From positions 1 through 35,428 of the IMG/VR virus record IMGVR_UViG_3300009001_000037: a DNA stretch of 35,428 nucleotides, one strand, 5' to 3'. A program made the position numbers and the translations under genes. This DNA comes from a virus. Shown piece by piece: positions 1 to 9,183 of this stretch; within the stretch, counting starts at the first letter, position 1; each line of letters starts with the position of its first letter. The notes under the pieces are model-generated. The model saw only the letters and a program-made list of their open reading frames with translations, ran no database searches and was not told the origin of the DNA.

Positions 1-798
1 GAATTAGATGATATTGTAGGAGCTTCTAAAGCATTATTAGATTTTGAATCTTCTATTAGAAACGAATTAGAAGCCGAATTACTTTTAGGTAGAAATCTTA
101 GTTTAGAAAGAGCTAGGTTAGCAGCTTTAACAGGAGACCAATCTACATTAGCAGCTGAATTAGCTAAAAATGCTCAAGATTTTGAAACATTTACAAAATT
201 AAATGTAATCCAACAGGATGCTTTAGCATCTGCCTTAGGATTACAATCAGATCAGTTAGCTAACATTTTATTTAAACAAGAAGTTCAAGGTAAAACAGCT
301 AAAGAATTAAGAGCATTAGGTAAAAATGAATTAGCAGATAGATTAGAAGCCCAAACTTTACAAGATAAATTTACCAAATCTGTTGAAAAATTAAAATCAG
401 TTTTAGTTGATGTAGTATCTGCTTTTACCCCTATATTAGATATTTTAGGGGGAGCTTTAGAACTTGTAGGAAAAATTATACAAGGGATAAATAGTATTTC
501 TCCTGCTTTAAGCGGTGCTTTAGTAGGTGCAGGAACAGGGGCTTTAATAGGAGGAGCTCCTGGTGCTTTGATTGGAGGTGCAATCGGGTTAGCTGGTGGA
601 GTAATTAATACTTCTACAGCATCAACAACCTTATCATCCCCCTCAGTAAGTATAGGATCTAATCAAGATGCACTAAAAAAAGAAGTACAGGGAATGAGAA
701 TGGCTTTTGAAAAGTATGCTGAAAAAGGTACTGTATTAAAAGTAGCAGCTACCAGTTTTAATAACCAGCAAAAAGTTCAGGCGTATTCTGTTCCTTAG
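1..798 (+). CDS. Tail tape measure protein, C-terminal part (partial)
   Basis: The frame is open from the first base of the window to a TAA at 796-798, giving the last 265 residues of a longer protein. The visible part is rich in Ala, Leu, Glu and Gln helices. It is followed by a hydrophobic stretch and a glycine-zipper run of GAxxGGAxG type (about residues 170-200), then a Ser/Thr-rich tail. Long helical proteins with a hydrophobic Gly-rich patch just before baseplate genes are typically tape measures, which set tail length and may enter the host envelope. An ATG at 568 exists but is internal, because the codon pattern and frame continue upstream without a break. The tape-measure role is inferred from composition and position; no family motif is decisive. 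Confidence 0.6.
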   Translation, partial: ELDDIVGASKALLDFESSIRNELEAELLLGRNLSLERARLAALTGDQSTLAAELAKNAQDFETFTKLNVIQQDALASALGLQSDQLANILFKQEVQGKTAKELRALGKNELADRLEAQTLQDKFTKSVEKLKSVLVDVVSAFTPILDILGGALELVGKIIQGINSISPALSGALVGAGTGALIGGAPGALIGGAIGLAGGVINTSTASTTLSSPSVSIGSNQDALKKEVQGMRMAFEKYAEKGTVLKVAATSFNNQQKVQAYSVP

Positions 799-810
799 TA
801 ATATTAAAAT

Positions 811-835
811 AATATAGGTTCATATTTATAATAAA
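811..835 (+). promoter_or_regulatory. Candidate phage promoter (GGTTCATATTTA motif)
   Basis: The gap between the tape measure and the next gene holds GGTTCATATTTATAATAA, about 30 bases before the ATG at 860. Near-copies of GGTTCRTATATT lie before the genes at 9184, 17859 and 32263, and a weaker one before 7394. It does not resemble the host-type TAnnTTTG element. Promoter function is inferred from recurrence only. Confidence 0.4.
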
Positions 836-859
836 CCGATTAATTTAAAATTTTAAACT

Positions 860-1051
860 ATGTCAATTTTACAAAAATTTCAAGAACAAGGTACTTTATT
901 AGATGGTACACTTAATGGTGGCAAACCATTAGCAGCCTTAAAAGATCCTTCTACTTTACCCATTAATAATACTTTTAGAAATGGGGAATATGATACAGCT
1001 TTACCCGATGGTGTACAAACATCTCGCGCTACAGACGTTACAGGAAACTAA
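860..1051 (+). CDS. Small hypothetical protein, probable virion component
   Basis: This encodes 63 residues with no transmembrane segment or signal peptide. The N-terminus (MSILQKFQEQGTLLDG) is short and helical, and the rest is polar and Gly/Asn/Asp-rich, as in small structural or adaptor proteins. It sits 61 bases after the tape measure, behind a candidate promoter, and 11 bases before the large baseplate-region gene, so it probably belongs to the tail operon. The start follows an A/T-rich leader without a Shine-Dalgarno sequence. An inverted repeat at 913-931 (TAATGGT, loop GGCAA, ACCATTA) lies within codons 18-24. I do not recognise the family. Confidence 0.65.
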   Translation: MSILQKFQEQGTLLDGTLNGGKPLAALKDPSTLPINNTFRNGEYDTALPDGVQTSRATDVTGN

Positions 1052-1062
1052 TAAATAAATTA

Positions 1063-3003
1063 ATGCCGTCTCTTAAGTCAATATTGGTTACTCAAAATAG
1101 TGATCTAAGAAAACTTAAGTTTGGAGCTGATAAACCTTTTAAGGGTTCTTCTAAACAACCGTTTATAAGAGAGCCCTTACCTGGAGTCCTTGAAGACAAT
1201 CCAAATTTAGGCTTACTTGGGGGCAATACTGACTTTATTTTAAGAGCAGGCACTTTAAAAAGATCTGCAGATGATGTCTCTAGATTAAGTCAATTTTTAG
1301 TTGGTACAGGCCAAGGTTTAGCCTTTACAGCTAAACAAAATCTTCTTTCTCTTAGCAATGTTAGGACAGTAAATACTGGAGCAAACCAGGGCATTTATTT
1401 GCCCACTTCAACGTTGGCTCAAGTTGGTGTAGCTGGAGTAGGTGGGCACTTACTAAAACAGGGTATTAATCCTTTTAGGAATACTCAATCTACTGGAGAA
1501 AATACTGATCCTAATTTTATCCAAAGATTAATTAATAACGTTAGTGACAAAACAGAATTACCTGTTTATTCTTCAGCTTTATCTAAAATTGCAAATCAAG
1601 AAACCAATAGATTAGTTAATTTAAAAAATGAAAAAATAGGTAGAAATACAGGTAGCAGTGGGGGATCTATATTAGATAGTGTAAATAAACTAGGATTTAA
1701 CATACAACCCAATAATACATTAGAAAGTCTTATAGACCAAGGATTAGCTTCACCCTCAAATGCTAATACATTAAATTTTATTACCAACACCCCTAATACT
1801 CTTATTTCATACGATGGTGGGCCTGGTTCAGTATTAGGAGTAGGTAAAACTATCATAAACAGAGTTACTTATAGTGATGAAGGTTTAGACTTTGCAAAAA
1901 AACCAGAATTTGCTAAATATAACATAGCTAGCTATAACCCAAACCAATTATCAGCCCAAACCTCTTCTGAAATGAATCCTAGGGTTAAAGCCGACTTTAG
2001 AAAAAATTTAAATAATAAACCAGATAGTGTTATTTCTGATTCTTTGGATTATACAAGAAAAAACATTGAATCTAGAGTAAATTTAGGAGATCCAGGAATA
2101 AAAGGAAATAGAAAAAACTTTGTTAAGGGTAAGGAAGTAGCAGGCAAGGTAGTAATAGCAGATAAAATTAATGCTATGCAAATTTATAAATCTGCGTATG
2201 CAACTCCTAATGAAGTAAAAAATGATTTAGCTTATTTTAGAATAGCAGTGATTAATCCTGTTTCTGAGGAAATAGATGGGGTGTTTGCTAAAGAATTTTT
2301 ACATTTCAGGGCATTTATAAATAATTTTCAGGACAGTATGAATTCTGAATGGAATGCTCAAAAATATATGGGTAGAGGAGAAAATATGTACCGATATAAT
2401 GGGTTTGATAGAACTATTTCAATGGGATTCACGGCAGCTGCTCAATCTAAAGGTGAATTACTGCCCATGTACCATAAATTAAACTATTTACAAAGTTCTA
2501 TGGCTCCAAACTATACAAAAAGTGGATACTTTTTTGGTAATTTAGTAACTATAAAAGTTGGAAGTTATTTACATGATGTAACTGGAGTTATTACAGATTT
2601 AACATATACTATCCCACAAGAATCCCCTTGGGAAATTTCTATATCCAATGAAGATACAGAATCTGATGGGGATGTTTCTTCATTTACTGATAAAACTATC
2701 CAAACAATGCCCCACATAATTAATGTTGATTTAACATTTAAACCAATTCATAATTTTGCTCCTAAACTTCAAAATAATAAATATAAAGATACAAATGGTG
2801 TAATAGAAAGATTTGGAAATGAAAGATTTATTTCTTTAGGTAGAGGAACTGCAAATGTGGACACTGGGTATAACAAAACTTCGGGTGTGGATCCAATACT
2901 AGGAGAAGTTATTCCTGAAACTGTAAATACTATTACCCAAGAAGGAGTAGACCTGCCTACACCCCCTTTACCAACAGCTAATGTACTTACAGATATAAAT
3001 TAA
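1063..3003 (+). CDS. Large tail/baseplate protein, possibly tube-initiator-like
   Basis: This encodes 646 residues with no signal peptide. The first 350 residues are Asn/Ser/Gly-rich and low in recognisable motifs. The last 250 residues look folded and rich in beta strands. They include FRAFINNFQDSMNSEWN, YMGRGENMYRYNGFDRTISM and a hydrophobic segment ending ITDLTYTIPQESPWEIS. This layout resembles tail-tube-fold baseplate proteins of T4 type (gp48/gp54), in which a tube-like domain caps the hub. It lies between the tape-measure region and a gp53/LysM-like gene, which fits that role. The assignment is by context and impression of fold; a structure search of the last 250 residues would settle it. 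Confidence 0.5.
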   Translation: MPSLKSILVTQNSDLRKLKFGADKPFKGSSKQPFIREPLPGVLEDNPNLGLLGGNTDFILRAGTLKRSADDVSRLSQFLVGTGQGLAFTAKQNLLSLSNVRTVNTGANQGIYLPTSTLAQVGVAGVGGHLLKQGINPFRNTQSTGENTDPNFIQRLINNVSDKTELPVYSSALSKIANQETNRLVNLKNEKIGRNTGSSGGSILDSVNKLGFNIQPNNTLESLIDQGLASPSNANTLNFITNTPNTLISYDGGPGSVLGVGKTIINRVTYSDEGLDFAKKPEFAKYNIASYNPNQLSAQTSSEMNPRVKADFRKNLNNKPDSVISDSLDYTRKNIESRVNLGDPGIKGNRKNFVKGKEVAGKVVIADKINAMQIYKSAYATPNEVKNDLAYFRIAVINPVSEEIDGVFAKEFLHFRAFINNFQDSMNSEWNAQKYMGRGENMYRYNGFDRTISMGFTAAAQSKGELLPMYHKLNYLQSSMAPNYTKSGYFFGNLVTIKVGSYLHDVTGVITDLTYTIPQESPWEISISNEDTESDGDVSSFTDKTIQTMPHIINVDLTFKPIHNFAPKLQNNKYKDTNGVIERFGNERFISLGRGTANVDTGYNKTSGVDPILGEVIPETVNTITQEGVDLPTPPLPTANVLTDIN

Positions 3004-3013
3004 ATTGTAATAA

Positions 3014-3316
3014 ATGGCCAGATATTCAAACCAAATAATATTAAGAAACCAAACTGGTAAAAGATACTATAAAGGTACTAAATACCCAGATGTGCCTGTA
3101 TCTTTTGATGATATCTATGTTATCACAACTACAGGAGATAGATATGATATTTTAGCACAAGAATATCTTGGAGATTCATCTCTATGGTGGATGATAGCAT
3201 CTGCAAACCCTCAATATGGTTTAGGTAGTTATTATCCTCCTGTAGGAGTACAATTAAGAATTCCTTCTAACCAAGCAGAAATTCAAGTTGATTTTGAATC
3301 CTTAAACAATGAATAG
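3014..3316 (+). CDS. LysM-like baseplate wedge protein (gp53 analogue)
   Basis: This encodes 100 residues. The sequence YDILAQEYLGDSSLWWMIA followed by PPVGVQLRIP is the pattern of the LysM/tail protein X domain: a Y-x-x-LA helix, a LWW-x-IA core and a closing G-x-x-L-x-IP strand. In contractile phages this small domain occurs in the baseplate wedge protein gp53 and in related P2-like tail protein X. It starts 10 bases after the preceding tail gene and ends 2 bases before the hub gene. The start codon follows the A/T leader TTGTAATAA. The domain is clear; the precise position in the baseplate is inferred. Confidence 0.75.
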   Translation: MARYSNQIILRNQTGKRYYKGTKYPDVPVSFDDIYVITTTGDRYDILAQEYLGDSSLWWMIASANPQYGLGSYYPPVGVQLRIPSNQAEIQVDFESLNNE

Positions 3317-3318
3317 TT

Positions 3319-6300
3319 ATGCCCATAATAGACGGAAATTCTAAAAAAACCTCAAGTTTATTACAAAAAGAAGCCAAAACTTCTTCTCCTGATATAGTTG
3401 GGGAACCCTTTAAAGATTATGTAAATAATCAAATCACCCAGAGACAAAAAGTACATGGTTCTGGGTTTGGTGGTACTAGATCCCAAAAAGATTTAGTATA
3501 CTTAAATTCCCGTAATGCTTGGGTAAAAATGGCTTCCTCAGTTCAAATATCTGCTCTGGGAGAAGATCTGGCTAAAGAAAACCCAGATGCAATAGGATTT
3601 AATCAAGAAATGGTTGATTTCCAAAATGAAGCAAATGCTAAATTAAAACGTTTAGGGTTAAATGTTGAAAATTATCAAGGTATAAAATTAGCTCAAGAAG
3701 GAGTTTTATTTAACGGTATTACAGATAATAAAACTAAAATACCTAAAAAAGGAGTATCTTCCACTTCATCAAAAATAAATAATTCTGTATATGGTTTTGG
3801 GGGCACTAAATTTGGTCTACAACCAATGCCCGGTATTACTTCTTTCAATATAGGACATAATAATATAGGTTCAATTAGAACTGCTGAAGTACAAATTAAA
3901 GCATATAATGACTTTCAGTTTGATTTAATCAGTATTCTTTATATTAGATTAGGATTTACTATGCTAATCGAGTGGGGAAATTCTATGTACTTAGATAATA
4001 AAGGAAACCTTACAAAAATGGGTCCTACTATAATTGATGATAATCAAACAGGGTGGTTTGGTCAAAAAGGAACTTCCCATTTAGAAATGTTTAATCAGAT
4101 AGAAACTAAAAGAGAACAACATAATGGAAATTATGATGGATTTTTTGGTAAAATAACTAACTTTGATTTTTCATTTGAAACTGATGGAAGTTATAGTATT
4201 ACATTAACCTTAATTTCTATGGGCGATGTAGTAGAATCCTTTAATTTAAATACTTTAAATGATGAGTTCCTTCTTCCACTAGGTTCGGAAAGGGATGTTA
4301 ACAATAAATTATTAAATAATAATTCAATTTTAAACAAAATTTTTTGTTTAAAAAACAACCTTTTAAATGAATTAGATATTCCTCAACCTTTTGATAAAGA
4401 AGGTAACCCAAATCCTGATTATAAAAACCAACAATCTTTTTTAAAATCAAACACTAATAAGGATTTTGTAGTAGTTAGAGCTGATACCCTAAATTTAGAC
4501 CCACCTCAACTAGCAACCCTGGATCCCTTTTACACACCACCAACCCCAAAAGAAATAAAATATGATGATACTTTTATAACTTTTTCTTATTTTTTAAACT
4601 TAGTTAATGATCTTATTGGGTACATAGGAAATAAATCTAGTTTTGCTCCTCAATTAACTATTAATACTAGTAAAAAAAACTACTGTAAATCTATCCCCAA
4701 GTTAGTTTCTTTTAACCCTCAAGTTTGTGTTATTAATAACAATATTGATCTCTCTGAATTTACAAATACTTTTAAACTTTTTAATCCTACCCTTTATGAA
4801 GAAGAAAAAAATGATCCTTTTCTTCGTAATGTAATTACCCAAAACCAACAAACATATGGGCCTTTAGAGGAAATAGAATTTATAGAAGAAAACTTTCAAA
4901 TTTCAAACTTACTTGTAGGAAGAATAATGAACATATATTTAAATGTAAATTATTTAGAAAAACAAATTCAAAATAAAATAAATGGTCAAGGTGAATTATT
5001 ATTATTTAATTTATTAGATTCTATTTGTAAGGACATTAATATAAGTTTAGCTAATGTAACCCAATTAAAGCCCACATTACAAGATGATAATATAGTAGTA
5101 ATTCGTGATTTTAATTTAGATGTAAAAACTGGAGAAGATGCAACTAGAATTACTAAAAATTCTATTCCATTAGAAATATATGGTGTAAATACTACTAATA
5201 AAAACCAAAGTAATTTTGTAAAAGATTTTAAATTTAATACAACCATTTCAAAAAACTTAGCTAATTCAATGTCAATTGGAGCAACTGCTGGATCAAGTGA
5301 TATAAGTTCTTATGCTAAATTTTTTACTAATTTAAATAGAGGATTAATAGACAGATTTAAAGAATATTCCCTCCCAAAAAACCCAGAATTTACTCTAGAC
5401 TGTGGTGTAAAAACTAAAAAAAATAAATCCTCATCTTACGATCCCATTGGATCTGCAGTTTCTAATCTTGTAGGTCCTCTTCCTGATACATTGGCGAACA
5501 ATAAAGGGGTTTCAAATATAAGTTTTGGACAAGGATTTAGACCTTCTCCTGGGGATTTTACAGATGGTATTAAAAAAGTTAAAGAATCAATTTTTAGTAC
5601 TTATTCTCAATGGTATTATAATACATTTGCATCCCAAGGGCAAGTTACAGGATTAAAAGAAAGATGGAAAATACTATTACAATCTGGTTTTGATCTTGAT
5701 GAAGCCTCAGTTAGGGCTAATGACCCTGGAAGAAAATCCCTAATATATTTTGATCCTTCTTTAGCTAATTACCAACAAGGGAAAAATTTATTTTTAAATT
5801 TACTAAAAATACTATCAGGAGAAGGTAATCCTGCTACTGATTCTTTAATAGGTTTTATCCCTATGAATGTAGAATTAACTTTAGATGGTATTTCTGGTAT
5901 AAAAATTTATAATCAATTAGTATTTAATTCTTCTCATTTACCCTCAGGTTACCCTGATAATATAGAATTAATAGTAACGGGAGTAGATCACTTTTTAGTA
6001 GATAATGAATGGACTACAAAAATTAGAACTTTAACCAAACCTAGTTCTAAAAATGTAGATCCTAAAAAAGATCCTGTCCCCGAACTAAATACTAAAATTG
6101 ACCAAACTGGAGATGGGGTTGGAGATCCAAATTTTCTTCCTTTAGGAACTCCTTTTCTTAACATGGATGATATTTTAGACCCTCAGGGTCAAATCCCTAT
6201 ATTTGCCCCTATAGAAAAAGATAAAGGGATGTTTTTATCTTCTATACCTCAGGCTAATAGGAATATTGATGGGGTAATAAGTGATCATTATGGAGTTGAT

Positions 6301-6729
6301 ATAGCAGCTAAAGAAGGATTAAAAGTTTATGCTGTAACAGAAGGTACCTTAAGAAAACCACCCCCAAACCCAAAAGGTTTTGGAAATAATTTTGTTTACA
6401 TTGAAGAAAAACGTACTATTAATACACCTGATCAATCTACTTTTGAAACTATAATTCACATTTATGGACATATGGGATCTTATAGAGAAGAACTTGTTGA
6501 TACTTACGTTAAACCTGGTACTATTATTGGAACAGTTGGGGATGATGGCAGTCCCGGATCTTTTCATTTACATTATGAAGTAAGAAAAGGATCCTATAGT
6601 AGAAATAATAGTAAATTTAAAGGTCACAAAAACCCTGTTTTAGAATTAAATAAGGCCTATAATCCTACAATTTTCCCTAATGCACAAACACCACTCCCCT
6701 TTAATCCTGCTAGTATATTTAAATTTTAA
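3319..6729 (+). CDS. Baseplate hub protein with C-terminal M23 endopeptidase
   Basis: This encodes 1136 residues. The N-terminal part carries baseplate-hub signatures: GLQPMPGITSFNIGH, then a region reading GSIRTAEVQIKAYNDFQ, then LGFTMLIEWG, and GFFGKITNFDFSFETDGSYS. These resemble gp27/gp5-type hub proteins. The C-terminus is an M23 (LytM-like) metallopeptidase. It has HYGVD (His990, Asp994), YGHM (His1051) and HLHYEV (His1083, His1085), which are the zinc-binding H-x3-D and H-x-H pairs plus the central His. The enzyme would cut peptide cross-bridges locally during DNA injection, replacing the lysozyme of T4 gp5. A low-complexity linker around residues 905-935 separates the two parts. Start is the ATG two bases after the previous stop. 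Confidence 0.8.
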   Translation: MPIIDGNSKKTSSLLQKEAKTSSPDIVGEPFKDYVNNQITQRQKVHGSGFGGTRSQKDLVYLNSRNAWVKMASSVQISALGEDLAKENPDAIGFNQEMVDFQNEANAKLKRLGLNVENYQGIKLAQEGVLFNGITDNKTKIPKKGVSSTSSKINNSVYGFGGTKFGLQPMPGITSFNIGHNNIGSIRTAEVQIKAYNDFQFDLISILYIRLGFTMLIEWGNSMYLDNKGNLTKMGPTIIDDNQTGWFGQKGTSHLEMFNQIETKREQHNGNYDGFFGKITNFDFSFETDGSYSITLTLISMGDVVESFNLNTLNDEFLLPLGSERDVNNKLLNNNSILNKIFCLKNNLLNELDIPQPFDKEGNPNPDYKNQQSFLKSNTNKDFVVVRADTLNLDPPQLATLDPFYTPPTPKEIKYDDTFITFSYFLNLVNDLIGYIGNKSSFAPQLTINTSKKNYCKSIPKLVSFNPQVCVINNNIDLSEFTNTFKLFNPTLYEEEKNDPFLRNVITQNQQTYGPLEEIEFIEENFQISNLLVGRIMNIYLNVNYLEKQIQNKINGQGELLLFNLLDSICKDINISLANVTQLKPTLQDDNIVVIRDFNLDVKTGEDATRITKNSIPLEIYGVNTTNKNQSNFVKDFKFNTTISKNLANSMSIGATAGSSDISSYAKFFTNLNRGLIDRFKEYSLPKNPEFTLDCGVKTKKNKSSSYDPIGSAVSNLVGPLPDTLANNKGVSNISFGQGFRPSPGDFTDGIKKVKESIFSTYSQWYYNTFASQGQVTGLKERWKILLQSGFDLDEASVRANDPGRKSLIYFDPSLANYQQGKNLFLNLLKILSGEGNPATDSLIGFIPMNVELTLDGISGIKIYNQLVFNSSHLPSGYPDNIELIVTGVDHFLVDNEWTTKIRTLTKPSSKNVDPKKDPVPELNTKIDQTGDGVGDPNFLPLGTPFLNMDDILDPQGQIPIFAPIEKDKGMFLSSIPQANRNIDGVISDHYGVDIAAKEGLKVYAVTEGTLRKPPPNPKGFGNNFVYIEEKRTINTPDQSTFETIIHIYGHMGSYREELVDTYVKPGTIIGTVGDDGSPGSFHLHYEVRKGSYSRNNSKFKGHKNPVLELNKAYNPTIFPNAQTPLPFNPASIFKF

Positions 6730-6733
6730 TTAA

Positions 6734-7357
6734 ATGAAATATTATCCTAAATCTCAAATCACAACAAACCTTTATACTTCAGGTGGGGAATTTATTCAAT
6801 TTTCAAACTCACTTCCCTATACTGGGAATTATTGGGCTAGTTCAGATGGTAGATATTATACAGGAAAAACACCTACAGAAAAACCCACCTTAGAGATTAT
6901 ACCTCTACCCCCACAATATTCATCAACACCAAACTCTCCCAAAGGAGAAAATGAAACTGATGTTCTAGAATCAAACTCTACCAGTTGGCAAGTATTAAAT
7001 AAATATTCCAAACAAGGTCCTCCGGGAAATATTCCTAAAAAATTTACAACCCTACCTACTCAAAAGGATTATGAATTAGGAGAATTCCAAAGGTATTTTA
7101 CTAAAAAAAGAACTCAAAGTGTATATTTTGAAATTTCTCAAAAAGAATTTAAATTACTAAATACTAAAAATCCAAAAATTCAATTTCAATTATACTTACC
7201 CATAGTTTTATCTTGGAGATTAAAAGGAACTAAAAGCGAAGTATATAATACAAATAAAAATACTGTAAAATTACTAGAACAAAATATTCCTTTACCTGGA
7301 TTCTCTCAATTTTTTAAAGATAAATTTGATAAATATTATAAAATTGTTGGAGATTAA
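6734..7357 (+). CDS. Probable virion structural protein, unknown family
   Basis: This encodes 207 residues with no membrane segment. The N-terminus reads MKYYPKSQITTNLYTSGGEF and continues with YTGNYWASSDGRYYTGKTP. That beta-rich, aromatic pattern recurs in small baseplate-associated proteins of marine contractile phages, though I cannot name the family. A Pro-rich linker (about residues 50-75) leads to a basic, Lys-rich C-terminal half. It begins 4 bases after the hub gene and is the last gene before a candidate promoter and a change of function, so it is taken as the final gene of the tail operon. The function is inferred from position. Confidence 0.6.
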   Translation: MKYYPKSQITTNLYTSGGEFIQFSNSLPYTGNYWASSDGRYYTGKTPTEKPTLEIIPLPPQYSSTPNSPKGENETDVLESNSTSWQVLNKYSKQGPPGNIPKKFTTLPTQKDYELGEFQRYFTKKRTQSVYFEISQKEFKLLNTKNPKIQFQLYLPIVLSWRLKGTKSEVYNTNKNTVKLLEQNIPLPGFSQFFKDKFDKYYKIVGD

Positions 7358-7360
7358 ATA

Positions 7361-7392
7361 AATTTTCCATATATTAGGGTAAAATAAGGTTA
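7361..7392 (+). promoter_or_regulatory. Candidate phage promoter before the polymerase gene
   Basis: CCATATATTAGGGTAAAATA precedes the ATG at 7394. It matches the element before 32263 (CGTATATTTAGGTAAAATAA) closely, including the GGTAAAATAAG part downstream of the TATA core. The two genes are unrelated, so the shared leader suggests a common promoter type. Confidence 0.4.
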
Positions 7393-7393
7393 T

Positions 7394-8671
7394 ATGTACT
7401 GGCTTGTAGAAAACGAGGAGCAGTTAAATGTTTTAATAAATAGTGGTTATAAAGAGGCTTTCATTGAGGTAATACCTTATAATGACACAATTCACCCCGT
7501 ACAAAATCATGTTAGTTTAGTGTATATTAGGCCATTACTTGCGAGTAAAGGATTTATGTTATGCGTTGACCATAGTGAAACTTTGAATGGTGTAAATACG
7601 CATATAAACGCGGTTTTAAATAAGTTTGATAAGTTATATTGTCGTGATAAAAAGGAAGTATTACATTATTTTTGCCTAAAAGAGCTTTATGACATAACAC
7701 CACCACCTACTACATATATACGACCTACAACACAAACACATGATTTATATTATCGTGAACACAAAGATAATCCGGAGTTAAACAAAATTATACCGATTGT
7801 CAAACACTATGAATTGTGTGAAACGATTTTTGGAGATCTAAAAGCGAATATTAACATAGAAAAAACAAAATATGATGGATTTTTTAACAATAAAACCTCA
7901 GTGGTATTCAACGCTATCGAAAGAAGTGGATTACGAGTACACAAACCAACATTCGAAGGATATTTCCATCCCGTTGATAGTGAATACGTCTACACTCAGT
8001 TCAACTTAAAAACAACAACAACAAGACCATCAAATAAATTTAAAAATGTAAATTATGCCGCACTTAATAAAGAAAACGGATGTAGGACTAGTTTTATTCC
8101 TCGTAATAGCAAACTTGTGGAGATTGATATTTCTGCTTACCACCCTAGTTTGGCTGCTCGTCTCATTGATTATAGCTTTGCCACTAATGATATTCACGCT
8201 CATTTTGCTTCCCTATATAACGTGGATTATAAAAAAGCGAAAGAGCTTACTTTCAAACAGCTTTATGGAGGGGTTTTCAAAAATTACAAACACCTTGAAT
8301 TCTTTCGGAAAATAGAAGAATACGTAAGTGGGTGCTGGCAATTATTTAATAGTCAAGGGTTTATAGAATGCCCGGTTTCGGGTTTTGTATATACGAAGGA
8401 GAGTTTGGGGGAGATGAACCCGCAAAAGCTATTTAATTATGTGTTACAAAATTTAGAAACATCCATGAATGTGTTGGTTTTGTGGGATATATTTCGTATA
8501 TTACGGGGATGTAAAACAAAGCTAGTGCTTTATACATATGATTCGTTTTTGTTTGATTTTGATGAAAATGAAGTAAAAGTTTTAGAGGAGATTAGAGAAG
8601 TCTTCAAAAAATATAAATTAAATATAAAAGAAATAGAAGGTTATGATTACAACTTTGGAGAAACCACTTAA
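7394..8671 (+). CDS. Divergent family A DNA polymerase without exonuclease domain
   Basis: This encodes 425 residues. Palm and finger motifs of Pol I-type polymerases are recognisable. The region before motif A ends CRTSFIPR. Motif A reads VEIDISAYHPSLAARL, with the metal-binding Asp. Motif B is YKKAKELTFKQLYGG, aligning with the O-helix K-x3-F-x3-YG. Motif C reads LVLYTYDSFLFDF, keeping the Asp but with YDS in place of the usual HDE. The Glu of DYSQIELR in motif A is also replaced. No 3'-5' exonuclease motifs are seen in the first 180 residues, which are unassigned. Typical Pol I polymerase domains are about 400 residues, so this is a bare polymerase. The gene uses CGT, GTG, TTG and GAG codons more than its neighbours, suggesting separate origin. 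It sits beside the replication operon. Activity is unproven given the changed motif C. Confidence 0.7.
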   Translation: MYWLVENEEQLNVLINSGYKEAFIEVIPYNDTIHPVQNHVSLVYIRPLLASKGFMLCVDHSETLNGVNTHINAVLNKFDKLYCRDKKEVLHYFCLKELYDITPPPTTYIRPTTQTHDLYYREHKDNPELNKIIPIVKHYELCETIFGDLKANINIEKTKYDGFFNNKTSVVFNAIERSGLRVHKPTFEGYFHPVDSEYVYTQFNLKTTTTRPSNKFKNVNYAALNKENGCRTSFIPRNSKLVEIDISAYHPSLAARLIDYSFATNDIHAHFASLYNVDYKKAKELTFKQLYGGVFKNYKHLEFFRKIEEYVSGCWQLFNSQGFIECPVSGFVYTKESLGEMNPQKLFNYVLQNLETSMNVLVLWDIFRILRGCKTKLVLYTYDSFLFDFDENEVKVLEEIREVFKKYKLNIKEIEGYDYNFGETT

Positions 8672-8672
8672 T

Positions 8673-9110
8673 ATGTATAACGCAGAATATGATGTTATAG
8701 ATAACATTCAAAATTTAAGTGATTTGAATAATAAATTATTTTGTACCTTCACAAATTTAGAAGGTCTAGACATACTTATAGAAGATATTAAAGCTAAGTA
8801 TAGCATTATTTACAATAAACTATTTGTTTTAGAGATAGCTGGTAAAGATGAATATGTTATTACTTATAACGTTGAACAGGCTAATGTAAATTCTATCCCA
8901 GAAAATACTATTTTAGTACACCGTAAAAAGGAATCTAATACCTTATATACTATTAATGCTCTAAATGAGTTAATTAAAAAATTAAATGGTGGTGTTGTAG
9001 ATACCAGATATAGAGTTGACTGGCAACATTATAGAAATTGTATTTTACTTACTCAACATAATGAGCTAAACCAACTAAATACAAAAATTTACAAAATAAT
9101 TGACCTATAG
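8673..9110 (+). CDS. Hypothetical protein upstream of the SSB gene
   Basis: This encodes 145 residues from the ATG at 8673, one base after the polymerase stop. An in-frame ATG at 8643 lies inside the polymerase gene and is less likely. The protein is soluble. It has a conserved-looking C-terminal half containing TLYTINALNELIKKLNGG and VDWQHYRNCILLT, then a short helix ending NTKIYKIIDL. The pattern suggests a small alpha/beta protein of the T4-like replication region, but I do not recognise a family. Its codon use is closer to the replication genes than to the polymerase. A candidate promoter follows before the next gene, so it probably ends a transcription unit. Confidence 0.6.
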   Translation: MYNAEYDVIDNIQNLSDLNNKLFCTFTNLEGLDILIEDIKAKYSIIYNKLFVLEIAGKDEYVITYNVEQANVNSIPENTILVHRKKESNTLYTINALNELIKKLNGGVVDTRYRVDWQHYRNCILLTQHNELNQLNTKIYKIIDL

Positions 9111-9126
9111 TTTGGCTCCCCAAATT

Positions 9127-9150
9127 TAGGTTCGTATATTAGAGTTACAT
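9127..9150 (+). promoter_or_regulatory. Candidate phage promoter of the replication operon
   Basis: The 73-base gap before the gp32-like gene holds TAGGTTCGTATATTAGAG, matching the elements before 860, 17859 and 32263. The motif ends about 40 bases from the ATG at 9184. Upstream lies GGCTCCCCAAATT, which is loosely like the TGTCTCCCACAT repeats before 32835. Function is inferred. Confidence 0.45.
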
Positions 9151-9183
9151 ATAAACAGTTATAATTAAAAATAAGTTACATTT

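Noticed and set aside
823-830. TATTTATA as the reverse complement of the T4 late promoter TATAAATA
   Set aside because: The orientation would drive transcription against all the genes, and such 8-mers are common in DNA this AT-rich.
8055-8315. An 86-codon plus frame inside the polymerase gene, hydrophobic
   Set aside because: It is an out-of-frame shadow over motifs A and B of the polymerase, with no independent leader.
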